Below, in pieces: positions 1 to 8,437 of a stretch of 54,110 nt of DNA. Origin of the DNA: Gammaproteobacteria bacterium (GTDB lineage: Bacteria; Pseudomonadota; Gammaproteobacteria; Enterobacterales; GCA-2746155); NCBI GenBank assembly GCA_030589945.1, contig JAUUZN010000007.1:1-54110 (forward strand), given 5' to 3'. A program made the translations under genes and the position numbers. The notes under the pieces were generated by a model, which was not told the DNA's origin, ran no database searches, and saw nothing but the letters and a program-made list of their open reading frames with translations. How positions within the stretch are numbered: the stretch's first letter is position 1; every line of letters begins with the position of its first letter.

Positions 1-725
1 GTAGTATTTCTGCTGATACTTCTGACGCGGATGTAGCTCAATTGTTTGAACGATATGATTTAATCTCAGCGCCCGTCGTCGATATGGAAGGAAAATTGTT
101 AGGCCGTATTACCATTGATGACGTGGTAGACGTCATCATGGAAGATGCCGATCACTCTTTGATGAGTATGGGACACTTGAATGATGAAGAGGATGCTTTT
201 GCACCCATCATATTAAGTGCACGACGAAGAGCCCTGTGGCTTGGCGTAAATTTAATTACTGCTGTGGTTGCCGCATCGGTATCAAATCACTTTGAAGCCA
301 TACTCCAAGAGTTAGCAACGGTCGCCATTTTGATGACCATTGTACCTAGCATGGGTGGTATTGCGGGAACTCAAACTTTAACTCTAATGGTGCGAGCCCT
401 TGCGCTTGGACAGGTGGTTGAAAGTAATTCGCGATGGCTTCTCTACAAAGAACTGGCTGTGGGCATGATCAACGGCATGATGTGGGCCCTGGTTATAGCA
501 GCTGTTGTTGGCTATTGGAAAAGTGACCTCCAACTTGGAATTATTATTGCTGCAGCATTGGCTATCAATATGACTGTTGCTGGTCTTGCTGGTGTCGCTA
601 TTCCTTTGACTCTTAAGAGATTAGGTATTGATCCTGCACTTGCTGGTGGTGTTATCTTGACGACCATTACTGATGTTGTTGGGCTTGTCGCGTTTTTGGG
701 GCTCGCTACATTTTTTATGTTTTAG
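1..725 (+). CDS. mgtE: Magnesium transporter MgtE, 3' part (5' end outside window)
   Basis: The reading frame is open from base 3 into the window edge, so the gene is truncated by the window and not broken. The visible protein starts in the end of the second CBS domain (FERYDLISAPVVD, then GRITIDDVVDVI), followed by the connecting helix and the membrane domain with about five hydrophobic segments. The MgtE family is a dimeric Mg2+ channel whose cytoplasmic N and CBS domains sense Mg2+ and gate the pore. The pore-region signature PSMGGIAGTQTLTLMVRALA is visible. The last 180 bases are strikingly G+T-rich on this strand. The gene ends against a small opposite-strand frame and a palindromic repeat. 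Confidence 0.93.
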   Translation, partial: SISADTSDADVAQLFERYDLISAPVVDMEGKLLGRITIDDVVDVIMEDADHSLMSMGHLNDEEDAFAPIILSARRRALWLGVNLITAVVAASVSNHFEAILQELATVAILMTIVPSMGGIAGTQTLTLMVRALALGQVVESNSRWLLYKELAVGMINGMMWALVIAAVVGYWKSDLQLGIIIAAALAINMTVAGLAGVAIPLTLKRLGIDPALAGGVILTTITDVVGLVAFLGLATFFMF

Positions 726-897
726 GTGCTTCTACTTCGGTTATATCCTCATAACTATCAGCTACCGTTCTGACGCGCCGTGGATACGTCCTTGTAGGCT
801 CAAATCGCCATCCATGGCTCATATGGTCTGAACGGTAGTTGATAGTTAATCGTCCTTTAGATTCTTGCTCAATAATTCGGATCACAAAAGCGTTCAT
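715..897 (-). CDS. Small hypothetical protein spanning a palindromic repeat (doubtful)
   Basis: A 60-residue frame with an ATG start, rich in Arg, Thr and Tyr (GWRFEPTRTYPRR). I do not recognise a family. It has no convincing Shine-Dalgarno sequence, and its 3' end overlaps the mgtE end by 11 bases tail to tail. More than half of it (752-848) is an inverted copy of the palindromic element found three more times in this window. It may therefore be a chance open frame created by the element, or a small gene into which the element was inserted in frame. No signal peptide, membrane segment or known motif is visible. Confidence 0.3.
   Translation of the reverse strand: MNAFVIRIIEQESKGRLTINYRSDHMSHGWRFEPTRTYPRRVRTVADSYEDITEVEAPKT
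752..848 (-). repeat. Palindromic element, copy 4 (inverted, divergent)
   Basis: Arms 752-770 and 830-848 pair over 19 positions with one G-T pair and no mismatch. Read on the minus strand, the loop carries TGAGCCATGGATGGCG, then a divergent ACAAGGACGT segment and GGCGCG. This matches the core of the three plus-strand copies at 23687, 33565 and 34757. It is the shortest-armed and most diverged copy, and the only one in this orientation. Both neighbours, mgtE and dapB, are G+T-rich on the plus strand, that is A+C-rich on the core strand. Confidence 0.75.
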
Positions 898-950
898 ATT
901 TATTGGGGCGTATTAAAAATATGTGTTTTGCTATTGAATTGTTTGGTGGA

Positions 951-982
951 TTGGCTTTAATATTAGGGCTATTGCATATAAT
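951..982 (+). promoter_or_regulatory. Possible promoter for the dapB operon
   Basis: A perfect TATAAT lies at 977-982, 19 bases before the dapB start, preceded by TTGGCT at 951-956 with a long 20-base spacer. The -10 match is good and the -35 is poor. A start site here would leave a very short leader. This is a weak inference from motif match only. Confidence 0.3.
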
Positions 983-1001
983 TGAATGTTGCGAGTGAGC
1001 G

Positions 1002-1679
1002 ATGAAAGTTGCATTAATCGGTGCGGGGAAGACTGGATCGAAAGTCGTTGAAATATTGGGTGACGCTACTGTTACGGTATTTACTCGTGCTCACCAAATA
1101 GATGTTGCTAGTCTTGATGGGCATGATGTGGTTATTAGTTTTTTGCCTGGTGATGCTTTTTGTCAGTTAATTGATACTCTGATTGAGTCACGAATTCCTG
1201 TTGTTACGGGTTCTACTGGTTTCCAGTGGCCTACTGATATTCAGCAGCGGCTTGTCACTGAGAAGATTACATGGATTTATGCGCACAATTTTTCATTGGG
1301 TATGGTCCTTATCAAAGAGATGATTCAGTTGATGTCTCGGGCGGATCAGTTACTCAATGATGTTCAGTTTAATTTGCACGAAGTGCATCATACTTCAAAG
1401 ATTGATGCTCCAAGCGGTACTGCCCTCAGTTGGCGGCATTGGTTAGACAAACCTGTAGAGATTACCTCTGAACGTACTGATGATGTGATTGGGGAACATG
1501 AGTTATTACTGTCTTCAGATTTTGAGGAAATACGACTTTCACATTCGGCTACGGATCGTAAAATATTTGCGAGTGGCGCCATTTGGGCTGCAAAAGAACT
1601 GTTGAATGGTTCACTGACATTTGGTTTGCATGAGTACGCGCATGTTGCAAAACAAAAGATGCAAAACAAAAAATACTAA
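1002..1679 (+). CDS. dapB: 4-hydroxy-tetrahydrodipicolinate reductase (short form)
   Basis: Reduces hydroxy-tetrahydrodipicolinate with NAD(P)H in the diaminopimelate/lysine pathway (cytosol). The N-terminal Rossmann motif GAGKTGSKV is at residues 7-15. The catalytic/substrate segment HHTSKIDAPSGTAL begins at H129, with the His pair and K133 as expected for the family. At 225 residues it is about 45 shorter than the E. coli enzyme, like compact DapB forms in some other phyla. It opens a same-strand cluster with dapD, a PLP decarboxylase and a deacylase, an arrangement I do not know from enteric relatives. The first 400 bases are strongly G+T-rich (77 of 120 at 1081-1200), unlike most genes in the window. 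The C-terminal tail is Lys/Gln-rich and unconserved. Confidence 0.9.
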   Translation: MKVALIGAGKTGSKVVEILGDATVTVFTRAHQIDVASLDGHDVVISFLPGDAFCQLIDTLIESRIPVVTGSTGFQWPTDIQQRLVTEKITWIYAHNFSLGMVLIKEMIQLMSRADQLLNDVQFNLHEVHHTSKIDAPSGTALSWRHWLDKPVEITSERTDDVIGEHELLLSSDFEEIRLSHSATDRKIFASGAIWAAKELLNGSLTFGLHEYAHVAKQKMQNKKY

Positions 1680-1752
1680 ACACTAAGTATTAAACAAAAA
1701 TTAATTGAGTTTAAACAACACATTATAAAGAGAGTTAGGGTCGGGAAATATT

Positions 1753-2508
1753 ATGCATTGGAACCAAGTTTTTGATGAATTAGAGAAGGGTAAACTCAGA
1801 GCTGCCAATAAGATTGATGGTCAGTGGGTAGCAAACCGAGAAGTGAAACAGGCAATTTTGGATGCCTTTAAAGACGGTGAAAATATTGATTGTTCCGAGA
1901 TGGGTTGGCAGGGGTTTGTTGATAAAGGCAACCTACCCACTCGCAAGTTTACACCGGCCGATGGTGTTCGGCTGGTTCCCGGTGGTAGTTCAGTGAGAAG
2001 AGGTGCTTATGTGGCAAAAGGTGTGATCATCATGCCACCTGCCTACATTAATGTTGGAGCATTTGTTGACGAAGGAAGCATGATCGATAGCCATGCCTTG
2101 GTTGGCTCATGTGCCCAAATTGGCAAAAATGTACATTTATCTGCCGCGGTTCAAATTGGTGGTGTGCTTGAACCCATTGGGCAGGCACCAGTGGTTCTTG
2201 AAGATGATACTTTTGTAGGAGCAGGTGCAGTTATCGTCGAAGGTATCCAAGTTTTAAAAGGAGCGGTTATTGCTCCCGGTGTTATTTTATCTAAGGCGGT
2301 GCCAGTCTATGATTGCGTTAATGAGACCTTGTTAGGCCGAGGCGTAGCAATACCCGAAAATGCAATTGTTGTTCCAGGAAGTCGACCAATTAGTGCGAAT
2401 TTACCCTGGGCACAAGAAATGGGATTATCATTAAATTGCGCGATTATTGTAAAATATCGTGATTCTAAAAGTGATGCGTCATTAGAACTAGAACAATTTT
2501 TAAGATAA
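1753..2508 (+). CDS. dapD: Tetrahydrodipicolinate N-succinyltransferase
   Basis: Transfers succinyl from succinyl-CoA to tetrahydrodipicolinate, giving N-succinyl-2-amino-6-ketopimelate. Residues up to about 70 form the N-terminal domain. From VRLVPGGSSVRRGAY onwards there is a left-handed beta helix of hexapeptide repeats, with the family segments GAFVDEGSMIDSHALVGSC and GKNVHLSAAVQIGGVLEP. The length (251) is about 20 below E. coli DapD. The acyl group, succinyl and not acetyl, is inferred from similarity to DapD and not DapH. The gene lies 73 bases after dapB and 3 bases before the next gene, so it is clearly co-transcribed downstream. Confidence 0.9.
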   Translation: MHWNQVFDELEKGKLRAANKIDGQWVANREVKQAILDAFKDGENIDCSEMGWQGFVDKGNLPTRKFTPADGVRLVPGGSSVRRGAYVAKGVIIMPPAYINVGAFVDEGSMIDSHALVGSCAQIGKNVHLSAAVQIGGVLEPIGQAPVVLEDDTFVGAGAVIVEGIQVLKGAVIAPGVILSKAVPVYDCVNETLLGRGVAIPENAIVVPGSRPISANLPWAQEMGLSLNCAIIVKYRDSKSDASLELEQFLR

Positions 2509-2511
2509 CAG

Positions 2512-3714
2512 ATGCTTAATCCATCACTCAAAGGGCATCTTCATACGGCCATCGAGCAAACAGAAGCTTGTTTCTATTTTTATGATTTAGACTCACTTAA
2601 AGCGCATCTCGATCATGTGATGGCCAGTATCGATGAAAACATCCAACTCTGGTATGCCTGTAAAGCCAATCCATTATCGGCAATATTAAAAACCATTAGC
2701 AAGGCTGGAATTAAAGTTGATGTAGCGAGTTTGGGTGAGCTTTCACAGGTCCTAAACTCTCAATTTAAAGCCGCGGATATTCTTGCCACTGGACCTGCCA
2801 AATCAAAACAATATTTGCGCTCATTGTTAAAGCAAGATGTGAATGTCATCGTGCTAGAAAGTCTTTCTCAGGCGTACTGGCTTAATGAAGTTGCAAAAGA
2901 ATTGAATAAACAGCCCAATGTACTGTTAAGAGTGCAAATTGAATGGGACGGTGGTGCCTCGGTATTGGGTGGCGATGACGTTACACCTTTTGGATTGTCC
3001 GCAGAACAATGGCAGCAGTTAGAATTTGAAAAAATCAGCCAGTTAAATATTATCGGTTGTCACCTTTTTCAGTGGGGAAACATACTTGACCTAGATAGAC
3101 TTGAACAGATTTGGGACAAAACATCCATCGAACTAAAGCAGCTTGCTGAAAACTTAGCGATTTCATTAAAGGTCATTGATTTTGGTGGAGGGCTAGGGAT
3201 CCCCTACAGTGAGAGTGACACGGCTCTTGATTTTAAAGAGGTGACCCAAGTACTCAATAATTTGCGAGAAAAACATCAACTGGATCAAATCTGGATGGAG
3301 TTAGGTCGTTATCTAGTAGGTCCATTCGGATATTATTGTTCGAAAGTGATCGACCGCAAGATCGTTCGAGGTCTGGAGTTGCTAATACTCGAAGGTGGTA
3401 TCAATCATATGGCTAGACCAACACTGACTGCTCAAGCCTTTCCTTGTCATTTATTACGTGAGACAGATTCTTCTTTACAGAGCTTTCAGGTTCATGGGCC
3501 ACTCTGTACGGCCTTGGATGAGCTGGGCACATTCGATTTGCCCGCTGATATTGTAGCAGGAGATTGGTTGGTATTTTCTGGCTCCGGTGCTTATGGGTTT
3601 ACTGAATCAATGCCGTTTTTTCTCTGTCATGATTTACCGGCCGAGGTCATACTAGAAGAAGAGAATATAACGGTTTTACGCAAAAACACCGATTCGAAAA
3701 GCTGGATGGTTTAG
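2512..3714 (+). CDS. Type III-fold PLP decarboxylase, LysA/BtrK-like
   Basis: A fold-type III PLP enzyme of the ornithine/diaminopimelate decarboxylase group, with an alanine-racemase-like barrel then a beta domain. The Schiff-base lysine is K51 in WYACKANPL. The phosphate-binding glycines are in DFGGGLGIPYS, and the C-terminal active-site parts are GPLCTALDEL and GSGAYGFTESMPFF. The barrel motif that reads H-x-G-S-Q in true LysA is HLFQWGN here. The GPLCT-x-LD pattern is closer to the decarboxylases of secondary metabolism and acyl-carrier substrates. Context (dapB, dapD upstream, deacylase downstream) suggests a diaminopimelate-related, possibly N-acylated, substrate. That substrate is inference; lysA is the alternative name. 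Confidence 0.8.
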   Translation: MLNPSLKGHLHTAIEQTEACFYFYDLDSLKAHLDHVMASIDENIQLWYACKANPLSAILKTISKAGIKVDVASLGELSQVLNSQFKAADILATGPAKSKQYLRSLLKQDVNVIVLESLSQAYWLNEVAKELNKQPNVLLRVQIEWDGGASVLGGDDVTPFGLSAEQWQQLEFEKISQLNIIGCHLFQWGNILDLDRLEQIWDKTSIELKQLAENLAISLKVIDFGGGLGIPYSESDTALDFKEVTQVLNNLREKHQLDQIWMELGRYLVGPFGYYCSKVIDRKIVRGLELLILEGGINHMARPTLTAQAFPCHLLRETDSSLQSFQVHGPLCTALDELGTFDLPADIVAGDWLVFSGSGAYGFTESMPFFLCHDLPAEVILEEENITVLRKNTDSKSWMV

Positions 3715-4857
3715 ATGAAAATTACAAATACATCAATTGAAGTTTCAAAATTATCAAATGGTAATGCCTTGTCAATAGAGGTCGTTCAGTATCAATCTGA
3801 AACTCCTGGTCCTCATATTTATATTCAGGCAAATGTGCACGGTGCTGAATTACAGGGAAACCTAGTGATAGCCCAACTTATGGATTACTTTGCAGAGCAT
3901 GAATTTTCAGGAAAACTGACCTTTGTACCCTTTGCCAATCCACTCGCATCAACTCAATCAATGGGCGGTTATACCTATGGACGATTTAACGCCAGAACGG
4001 GTGATAATTGGAATCGAAATTATACTGATGTGTCGAAGACAAATAAGTCAGTCATTGGGGGATCCATAGCAGAGTTTGTCAACAAAGTGACCACGCAAGG
4101 TTTAGATTCTGAGTCTATTACCGAAAATTTTAAACAATTTTTAAACGCCTGTTATGAAAAGTTGCTGGACGTTACTAATCCATACGCAATTTCTGAAAAT
4201 AAATATATCAATACCATTCTGCAAAAACTTGCTTGTGATGCTGATGTGGTTTTAGATTTACATACGGGAGGTAGGGCTACTCGGTATATTTATGCAGCAG
4301 AATTTGAACAAAAGGATGCCATAAAAATGGGCTTTCCGCACACTTTAATTATCCCCAATGAATTTGATGGTGCCTTGGATGAAGCCTGTTTTATGCCTTG
4401 GGTGACATTGAGGAAAAGCTTGCAATCAATGAATCTTGATTTTGAAATTCCCATAAAGGCCTATACCGTGGAGTTGGGTAGCGAAGAGGATGTTAATTCT
4501 GAAGATGCCAAACTAGACTGTTTGAAAATTCTAAATTACTTGAAGGAAATTGGCACGCATCAAAATATGATTGAAGTAACCAGTGAGCCGCAATATTTTT
4601 GTTCACTCAAAGATTACCGTAGTTATTTTGCAGCCACTGGTGGACTCTGTGAATATTTGGTTGAACCCGCTACACATTTTAATAAAGGCGATCCTCTAGC
4701 CTGTATTCATCAGTTTGATAAACTACAGTACCAATGGAAGAAGGTTGTTATTAAAGCCAATAACAATGGCATAATGATTAACCGTGCAACGAGTTCAAAC
4801 ATCATGCAGGGGGAGGTATTATTTCAGGTGATGGAGAATTATTCTTGTTCGAATTAG
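3715..4857 (+). CDS. Zinc deacylase/carboxypeptidase, AstE/aspartoacylase (M14) family
   Basis: The zinc ligands of the family are visible: HGAE (H42, E45) and a later His in VLDLHTG (H183). The catalytic Glu is E253 in YTVELGSEED. The segment GDNWNRNY matches the Asn-Arg substrate-carboxylate binder. Family members remove an acyl group from N-acyl amino acids (succinylglutamate, acetylaspartate). The gene starts on the base after the stop of the PLP decarboxylase, so the two are translationally coupled. With dapD making an N-succinyl intermediate, an N-succinyl-diaminopimelate or N-succinyl-lysine desuccinylase role is attractive but unproven. The 3' end overlaps pmbA by 4 bases tail to tail. 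Confidence 0.82.
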   Translation: MKITNTSIEVSKLSNGNALSIEVVQYQSETPGPHIYIQANVHGAELQGNLVIAQLMDYFAEHEFSGKLTFVPFANPLASTQSMGGYTYGRFNARTGDNWNRNYTDVSKTNKSVIGGSIAEFVNKVTTQGLDSESITENFKQFLNACYEKLLDVTNPYAISENKYINTILQKLACDADVVLDLHTGGRATRYIYAAEFEQKDAIKMGFPHTLIIPNEFDGALDEACFMPWVTLRKSLQSMNLDFEIPIKAYTVELGSEEDVNSEDAKLDCLKILNYLKEIGTHQNMIEVTSEPQYFCSLKDYRSYFAATGGLCEYLVEPATHFNKGDPLACIHQFDKLQYQWKKVVIKANNNGIMINRATSSNIMQGEVLFQVMENYSCSN

Positions 4858-6227
4858 TTCCCAGCGATGGTCATTGATTCGAGTAGTACAGAGCCCGTTT
4901 GAGTAGACAATCTTGGATCACTGTCCGTTCCTACTGCAACAAGATTGGCCATCATATCTTTTAGATTACCTGCAATGGTGATTTCTTCAACCGGATGTTG
5001 TATTTCGCCATTCTCAACCCAAAATCCGCTCGCACCTCTGGAGTAGTCACCGCTGACAATGTTTACACCCTGTCCCATGACTTCGGTGACAAATAAGCCA
5101 GTGCCCATTTGTTTAATTAATTGATCAAAATTACTACCAGCACTACTTTTAGGATCTTGGTAGTCAATATGAAGATTATGCACGCCACCTGCATTGGCTG
5201 TTGTTTGCAAATCTAAACGTCTTGCTGAATAACTACTCAAAACGTAGCTTTTGAGAATGCCGTCTTTAATAAAATGCTGCTCTCTGGTGGCAACACCTTC
5301 AGCATCAAAGGGTGCACTACCAATGCCTTCAAGAATATAAGGCACTTCTTTGATACTTAGATTAGAGGGAAAAATTTGCTCTCCCATTTTATCCACTAAA
5401 AAAGAAGATTTGCGATACAGCACACCGCCACGAATTGCACTAATAAAGTGACTAAAGAATCCTGCAGACATTTCGGGTGACAATAACACTGGAAATTCAC
5501 CGGTTGATATTGGTTTTGCTCCTAGACGTGCAACAGTTCTTTCGGCAGCCTTTTGGCCAACAAATTGATTGGATAGTAGACGTTTAGCATTTCTAGCAAC
5601 ACTGTAATAATAGTCTCTTTGCATTCCATTATTGTCTTCGGCAATGGCAACCGCACTCACCAAATGTCTCGATGTGGGGTATCCTGCTAAAAACCCATTT
5701 GAGTTACCATAGAGTCTGATACCACGATGACTCGCAAAGGTTGTACCATCACTACTTTTAATTCGTTTATCGCTTTCAAGAATTGCAGCTTCTGCTTCTA
5801 AGGCATATTCAATGGCTTTTTCTGCAGTGATACCCATGGGATGGTCGAGTTGTAAATCTTTTATATCTGTTGCCATTAGATCGGCATCAACAAGACCAGA
5901 ATAAGGATCTTCGGTTGTCTGCTTAGCAATTGATATAGCAGCCTTTACAGCTGAGACAATGGCTTCTGGATTAGTATCTGAGGTGCTGGCATTGCCCTTG
6001 CGCTGTCCAATATACACGGTGATTCCAAATCCACAATCTCTGTTAAATTCAATGGTCTCTACATCATTGTTGCGAACATTTGCAGACAGACCAATTTGTT
6101 TACTAACCCCAACATCGGCAGACGTAGCACCATGTTTTTTGGCTTCAAATAGAATGTCAGTCACAAGTTGCGAGAGAACAGCGGTTTCTGTTTCGATATC
6201 GAATTCATCACTGGCAATTGAGGTCAT
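4854..6227 (-). CDS. pmbA: Metalloprotease-related protein PmbA/TldE
   Basis: Partner of TldD in the TldD/PmbA heterodimer, which degrades unfolded peptides, matures microcin B17 and processes other RiPP-like precursors. PmbA itself lacks the HExxxH zinc site, and none is seen here. Family segments include FGITVYIGQRKGNASTSD near the N-terminus, and VMGQGVNIVSGDYSRGASGF and WVENGEIQHPVEEITIAGNL near the C-terminus. I place the start at the ATG at 6227 (457 residues) because it has GGAAG seven bases upstream and matches usual length. An upstream in-frame start at 6302 would add a Cys-rich tail that looks non-native. It is divergent from darP and near tldD. Confidence 0.92.
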   Translation of the reverse strand: MTSIASDEFDIETETAVLSQLVTDILFEAKKHGATSADVGVSKQIGLSANVRNNDVETIEFNRDCGFGITVYIGQRKGNASTSDTNPEAIVSAVKAAISIAKQTTEDPYSGLVDADLMATDIKDLQLDHPMGITAEKAIEYALEAEAAILESDKRIKSSDGTTFASHRGIRLYGNSNGFLAGYPTSRHLVSAVAIAEDNNGMQRDYYYSVARNAKRLLSNQFVGQKAAERTVARLGAKPISTGEFPVLLSPEMSAGFFSHFISAIRGGVLYRKSSFLVDKMGEQIFPSNLSIKEVPYILEGIGSAPFDAEGVATREQHFIKDGILKSYVLSSYSARRLDLQTTANAGGVHNLHIDYQDPKSSAGSNFDQLIKQMGTGLFVTEVMGQGVNIVSGDYSRGASGFWVENGEIQHPVEEITIAGNLKDMMANLVAVGTDSDPRLSTQTGSVLLESMTIAGN

Positions 6228-6388
6228 TAAAAAGCTTCCGTATGTTTGAGTTTCTGCGCAACAGGGTAACATTTTTCGGTGGTACTGAGTACAGCAATAC
6301 ACAGAATATCTGTATAGTTTTAGTCACAAATGTTAACCTTCTAGATCTAATATTACTCACCCTTTAGTTAATTAAATAAGTTGATAAA

Positions 6389-6877
6389 GTGACAGACCCT
6401 GAACTAGACATAAGCAAGACAACCATAAAAAAAGAAATGACTGAGTTAAAACAGCTTGGTGATAAAATTGTCGCCCTGACCGATGGTCAATTCAAGACTA
6501 TTCCATTGGATGAAAAACTATTTGATGCAATGACTTTAGCTCGCAAAATTACCAAGCACGGTGGATTAAAGCGCCAATTACAGTACATCGGTAAATTGAT
6601 GAGACACATTGATCCTGAACCTATTCGAAGTGCACTTGAGGCAATTGAATCGGGACACAAGGAAAATACTCAGTTATTTCATCAAAAAGAACAGTGGAGA
6701 GACGAGTTACTTAATGGTGGCGCTGACAAGCTAACAGAGTTTATTAGCCTCTATCCGGATACTGAGCTCCAGCCGCTTCGACAGGCTATACGAAATCATA
6801 AAAATGCTAAAAATGAGGCTAAGAAAGTACAGACAGCAAGAATAGTTTACAAATTGGTTTCAGAGCAGATAACTTAG
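6389..6877 (+). CDS. darP: Ribosome-associated protein DarP (YjgA, DUF615)
   Basis: A 162-residue, helical, highly charged cytosolic protein with the DUF615 pattern KKEMTELKQLGDKIVALTD, KRQLQYIGKLMRHID and WRDELLNGG. E. coli YjgA/DarP binds pre-50S particles late in assembly. The start is GTG. The length is slightly below the usual ~180 because the N-terminal acidic tail is short. The gene is divergent from pmbA (161-base spacer) and ends 4 bases from the tldD stop, tail to tail. The pmbA-darP pairing is common in Gammaproteobacteria and supports both calls. Confidence 0.9.
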   Translation: MTDPELDISKTTIKKEMTELKQLGDKIVALTDGQFKTIPLDEKLFDAMTLARKITKHGGLKRQLQYIGKLMRHIDPEPIRSALEAIESGHKENTQLFHQKEQWRDELLNGGADKLTEFISLYPDTELQPLRQAIRNHKNAKNEAKKVQTARIVYKLVSEQIT

Positions 6878-6881
6878 AGGA

Positions 6882-8351
6882 TTATGAGGCAGTTCCGCCA
6901 ATGGTTATTTCGTCAATCTTAAGAGTTGGCTGGCCTACACCAACAGGGACAGATTGACCTTCTTTACCGCAGATACCAACACCCTGATCAAGTTCTAGAT
7001 TGTTGCCAACCATGCTAACTTTATTCAAGATTTCAGGACCATTCCCAATGAGCGTAGCACCTTTGATAGGTGCTGTTATCTTGCCACCTTCAATCAAGAA
7101 AGCCTGACTAGCAGAAAACACAAATTTACCCGATGTAATGTCGACCTGACCGCCACCAAAGTTACTGGCGTAGATTCCCTTTTTAACTGAACGGATAATT
7201 TCTTCGTGCTCGGATTCACCGGGAAGCATGTAAGTATTGGTCATTCTTGGCATTGGAAGGTGTGCGTATGATTCTCTTCTTCCGTTTCCTGTTGACTGTG
7301 TACCCATCAGTCGTGCGTTACGTTTATCTTGCATGTAGGCTTTGAGGATTCCATTTTCAATCAGCGTGGTACAATTTGTAGCAGTGCCTTCATCATCAAT
7401 GGTCAAAGAACCCCGACGATTTTCAAGGGTACCATTGTCAACAATGGTACAGATTGAAGAGGCTACTCGCTCTCCAATTCGACCGCTGAATGCGGAAGAC
7501 CCTTTGCGGTTAAAATCACCTTCAAGTCCATGTCCTATGGCTTCATGCAGTAGCACTCCTGGCCATCCTGGGCCCAATACAACGGTCATGTTACCTGCAG
7601 GGGCGTCAATTGCCTCAAGGTTGATCAGAGCTTGATCCACAGCATCTTTAGCCAATGCTAAGGTTTCAGCAGATGCACAATATTGTTCATTATTAAGTTC
7701 TACGAAGCGCTTGTAATCTTCACGCCCTCCAGCACCCGCAGAGCCTTTTTCTCGTCGCTCTCCCTGCTCAGCAATGACACTGATACTACAACGAACCAGC
7801 GGCCTAATATCAGCCATTAATGTTCCATCATTGGCCATCACCATCATTTGTTCATAATTGCCTGATATCGATGCGGTGACTTGGATAATTCGAGGATCAA
7901 GTTTCCGTGCGTAACGATCGATTTCTTCCAATAGACTAATTTTAGCCTTATCAGGAATGCTTGTTAATGGATCACTGGCAGCATAAAGAGGGGTAATCTG
8001 TCGACTATTAGCCGGTTTTAATATTCCATCCTGTCCTATTTTGGCAATGGAGCGAGCAGCTAAGGCAGATTGTTGTAAGGCAGGGAGTAATAAATCTTCT
8101 GAATAGGCAAAGCCAGTCTTATCACCCGCCATTGCCCTAATGCCTACACCCGAATCGGCGTTATAGTGGCCATCACGTACAATAGAATCTTCTAAGCTCC
8201 ATGATTCATGACGATTACTTTGAAAAAATAGGTCGGCGTTATCCACGGACTTTCCAAGGATTGTACCCATCACGGACCAAAGATCATTAAGACTGATGGC
8301 ACCGGGTGCTAAGAAGTGTTGTTGCACTGATTGTAAAATATTAGAAGTCAT
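6882..8351 (-). CDS. tldD: Metalloprotease TldD
   Basis: Catalytic subunit of the TldD/TldE peptidase. The zinc motif HEAIGH is at residues 269-274 in [20 protein letters not shown], followed by [10 protein letters not shown]-like residues. The C-terminal region [20 protein letters not shown] and GNGPEIL is typical. The length of 489 is normal. It is the last gene of the mreB-to-tldD minus-strand series, 86 bases after yhdP, and lies close to its partner pmbA with only darP between. Usual gammaproteobacterial order (yhdP-tldD) is kept. Confidence 0.95.
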   Translation of the reverse strand: MTSNILQSVQQHFLAPGAISLNDLWSVMGTILGKSVDNADLFFQSNRHESWSLEDSIVRDGHYNADSGVGIRAMAGDKTGFAYSEDLLLPALQQSALAARSIAKIGQDGILKPANSRQITPLYAASDPLTSIPDKAKISLLEEIDRYARKLDPRIIQVTASISGNYEQMMVMANDGTLMADIRPLVRCSISVIAEQGERREKGSAGAGGREDYKRFVELNNEQYCASAETLALAKDAVDQALINLEAIDAPAGNMTVVLGPGWPGVLLHEAIGHGLEGDFNRKGSSAFSGRIGERVASSICTIVDNGTLENRRGSLTIDDEGTATNCTTLIENGILKAYMQDKRNARLMGTQSTGNGRRESYAHLPMPRMTNTYMLPGESEHEEIIRSVKKGIYASNFGGGQVDITSGKFVFSASQAFLIEGGKITAPIKGATLIGNGPEILNKVSMVGNNLELDQGVGICGKEGQSVPVGVGQPTLKIDEITIGGTAS

Positions 8352-8437
8352 TGTTTAATTATTTAAAACTGCTCAAAGATGATTGGAATGAAAGTTTAAC
8401 CCAGCAAGGGTTTAGATGATATTAATTCTTATAAGCA

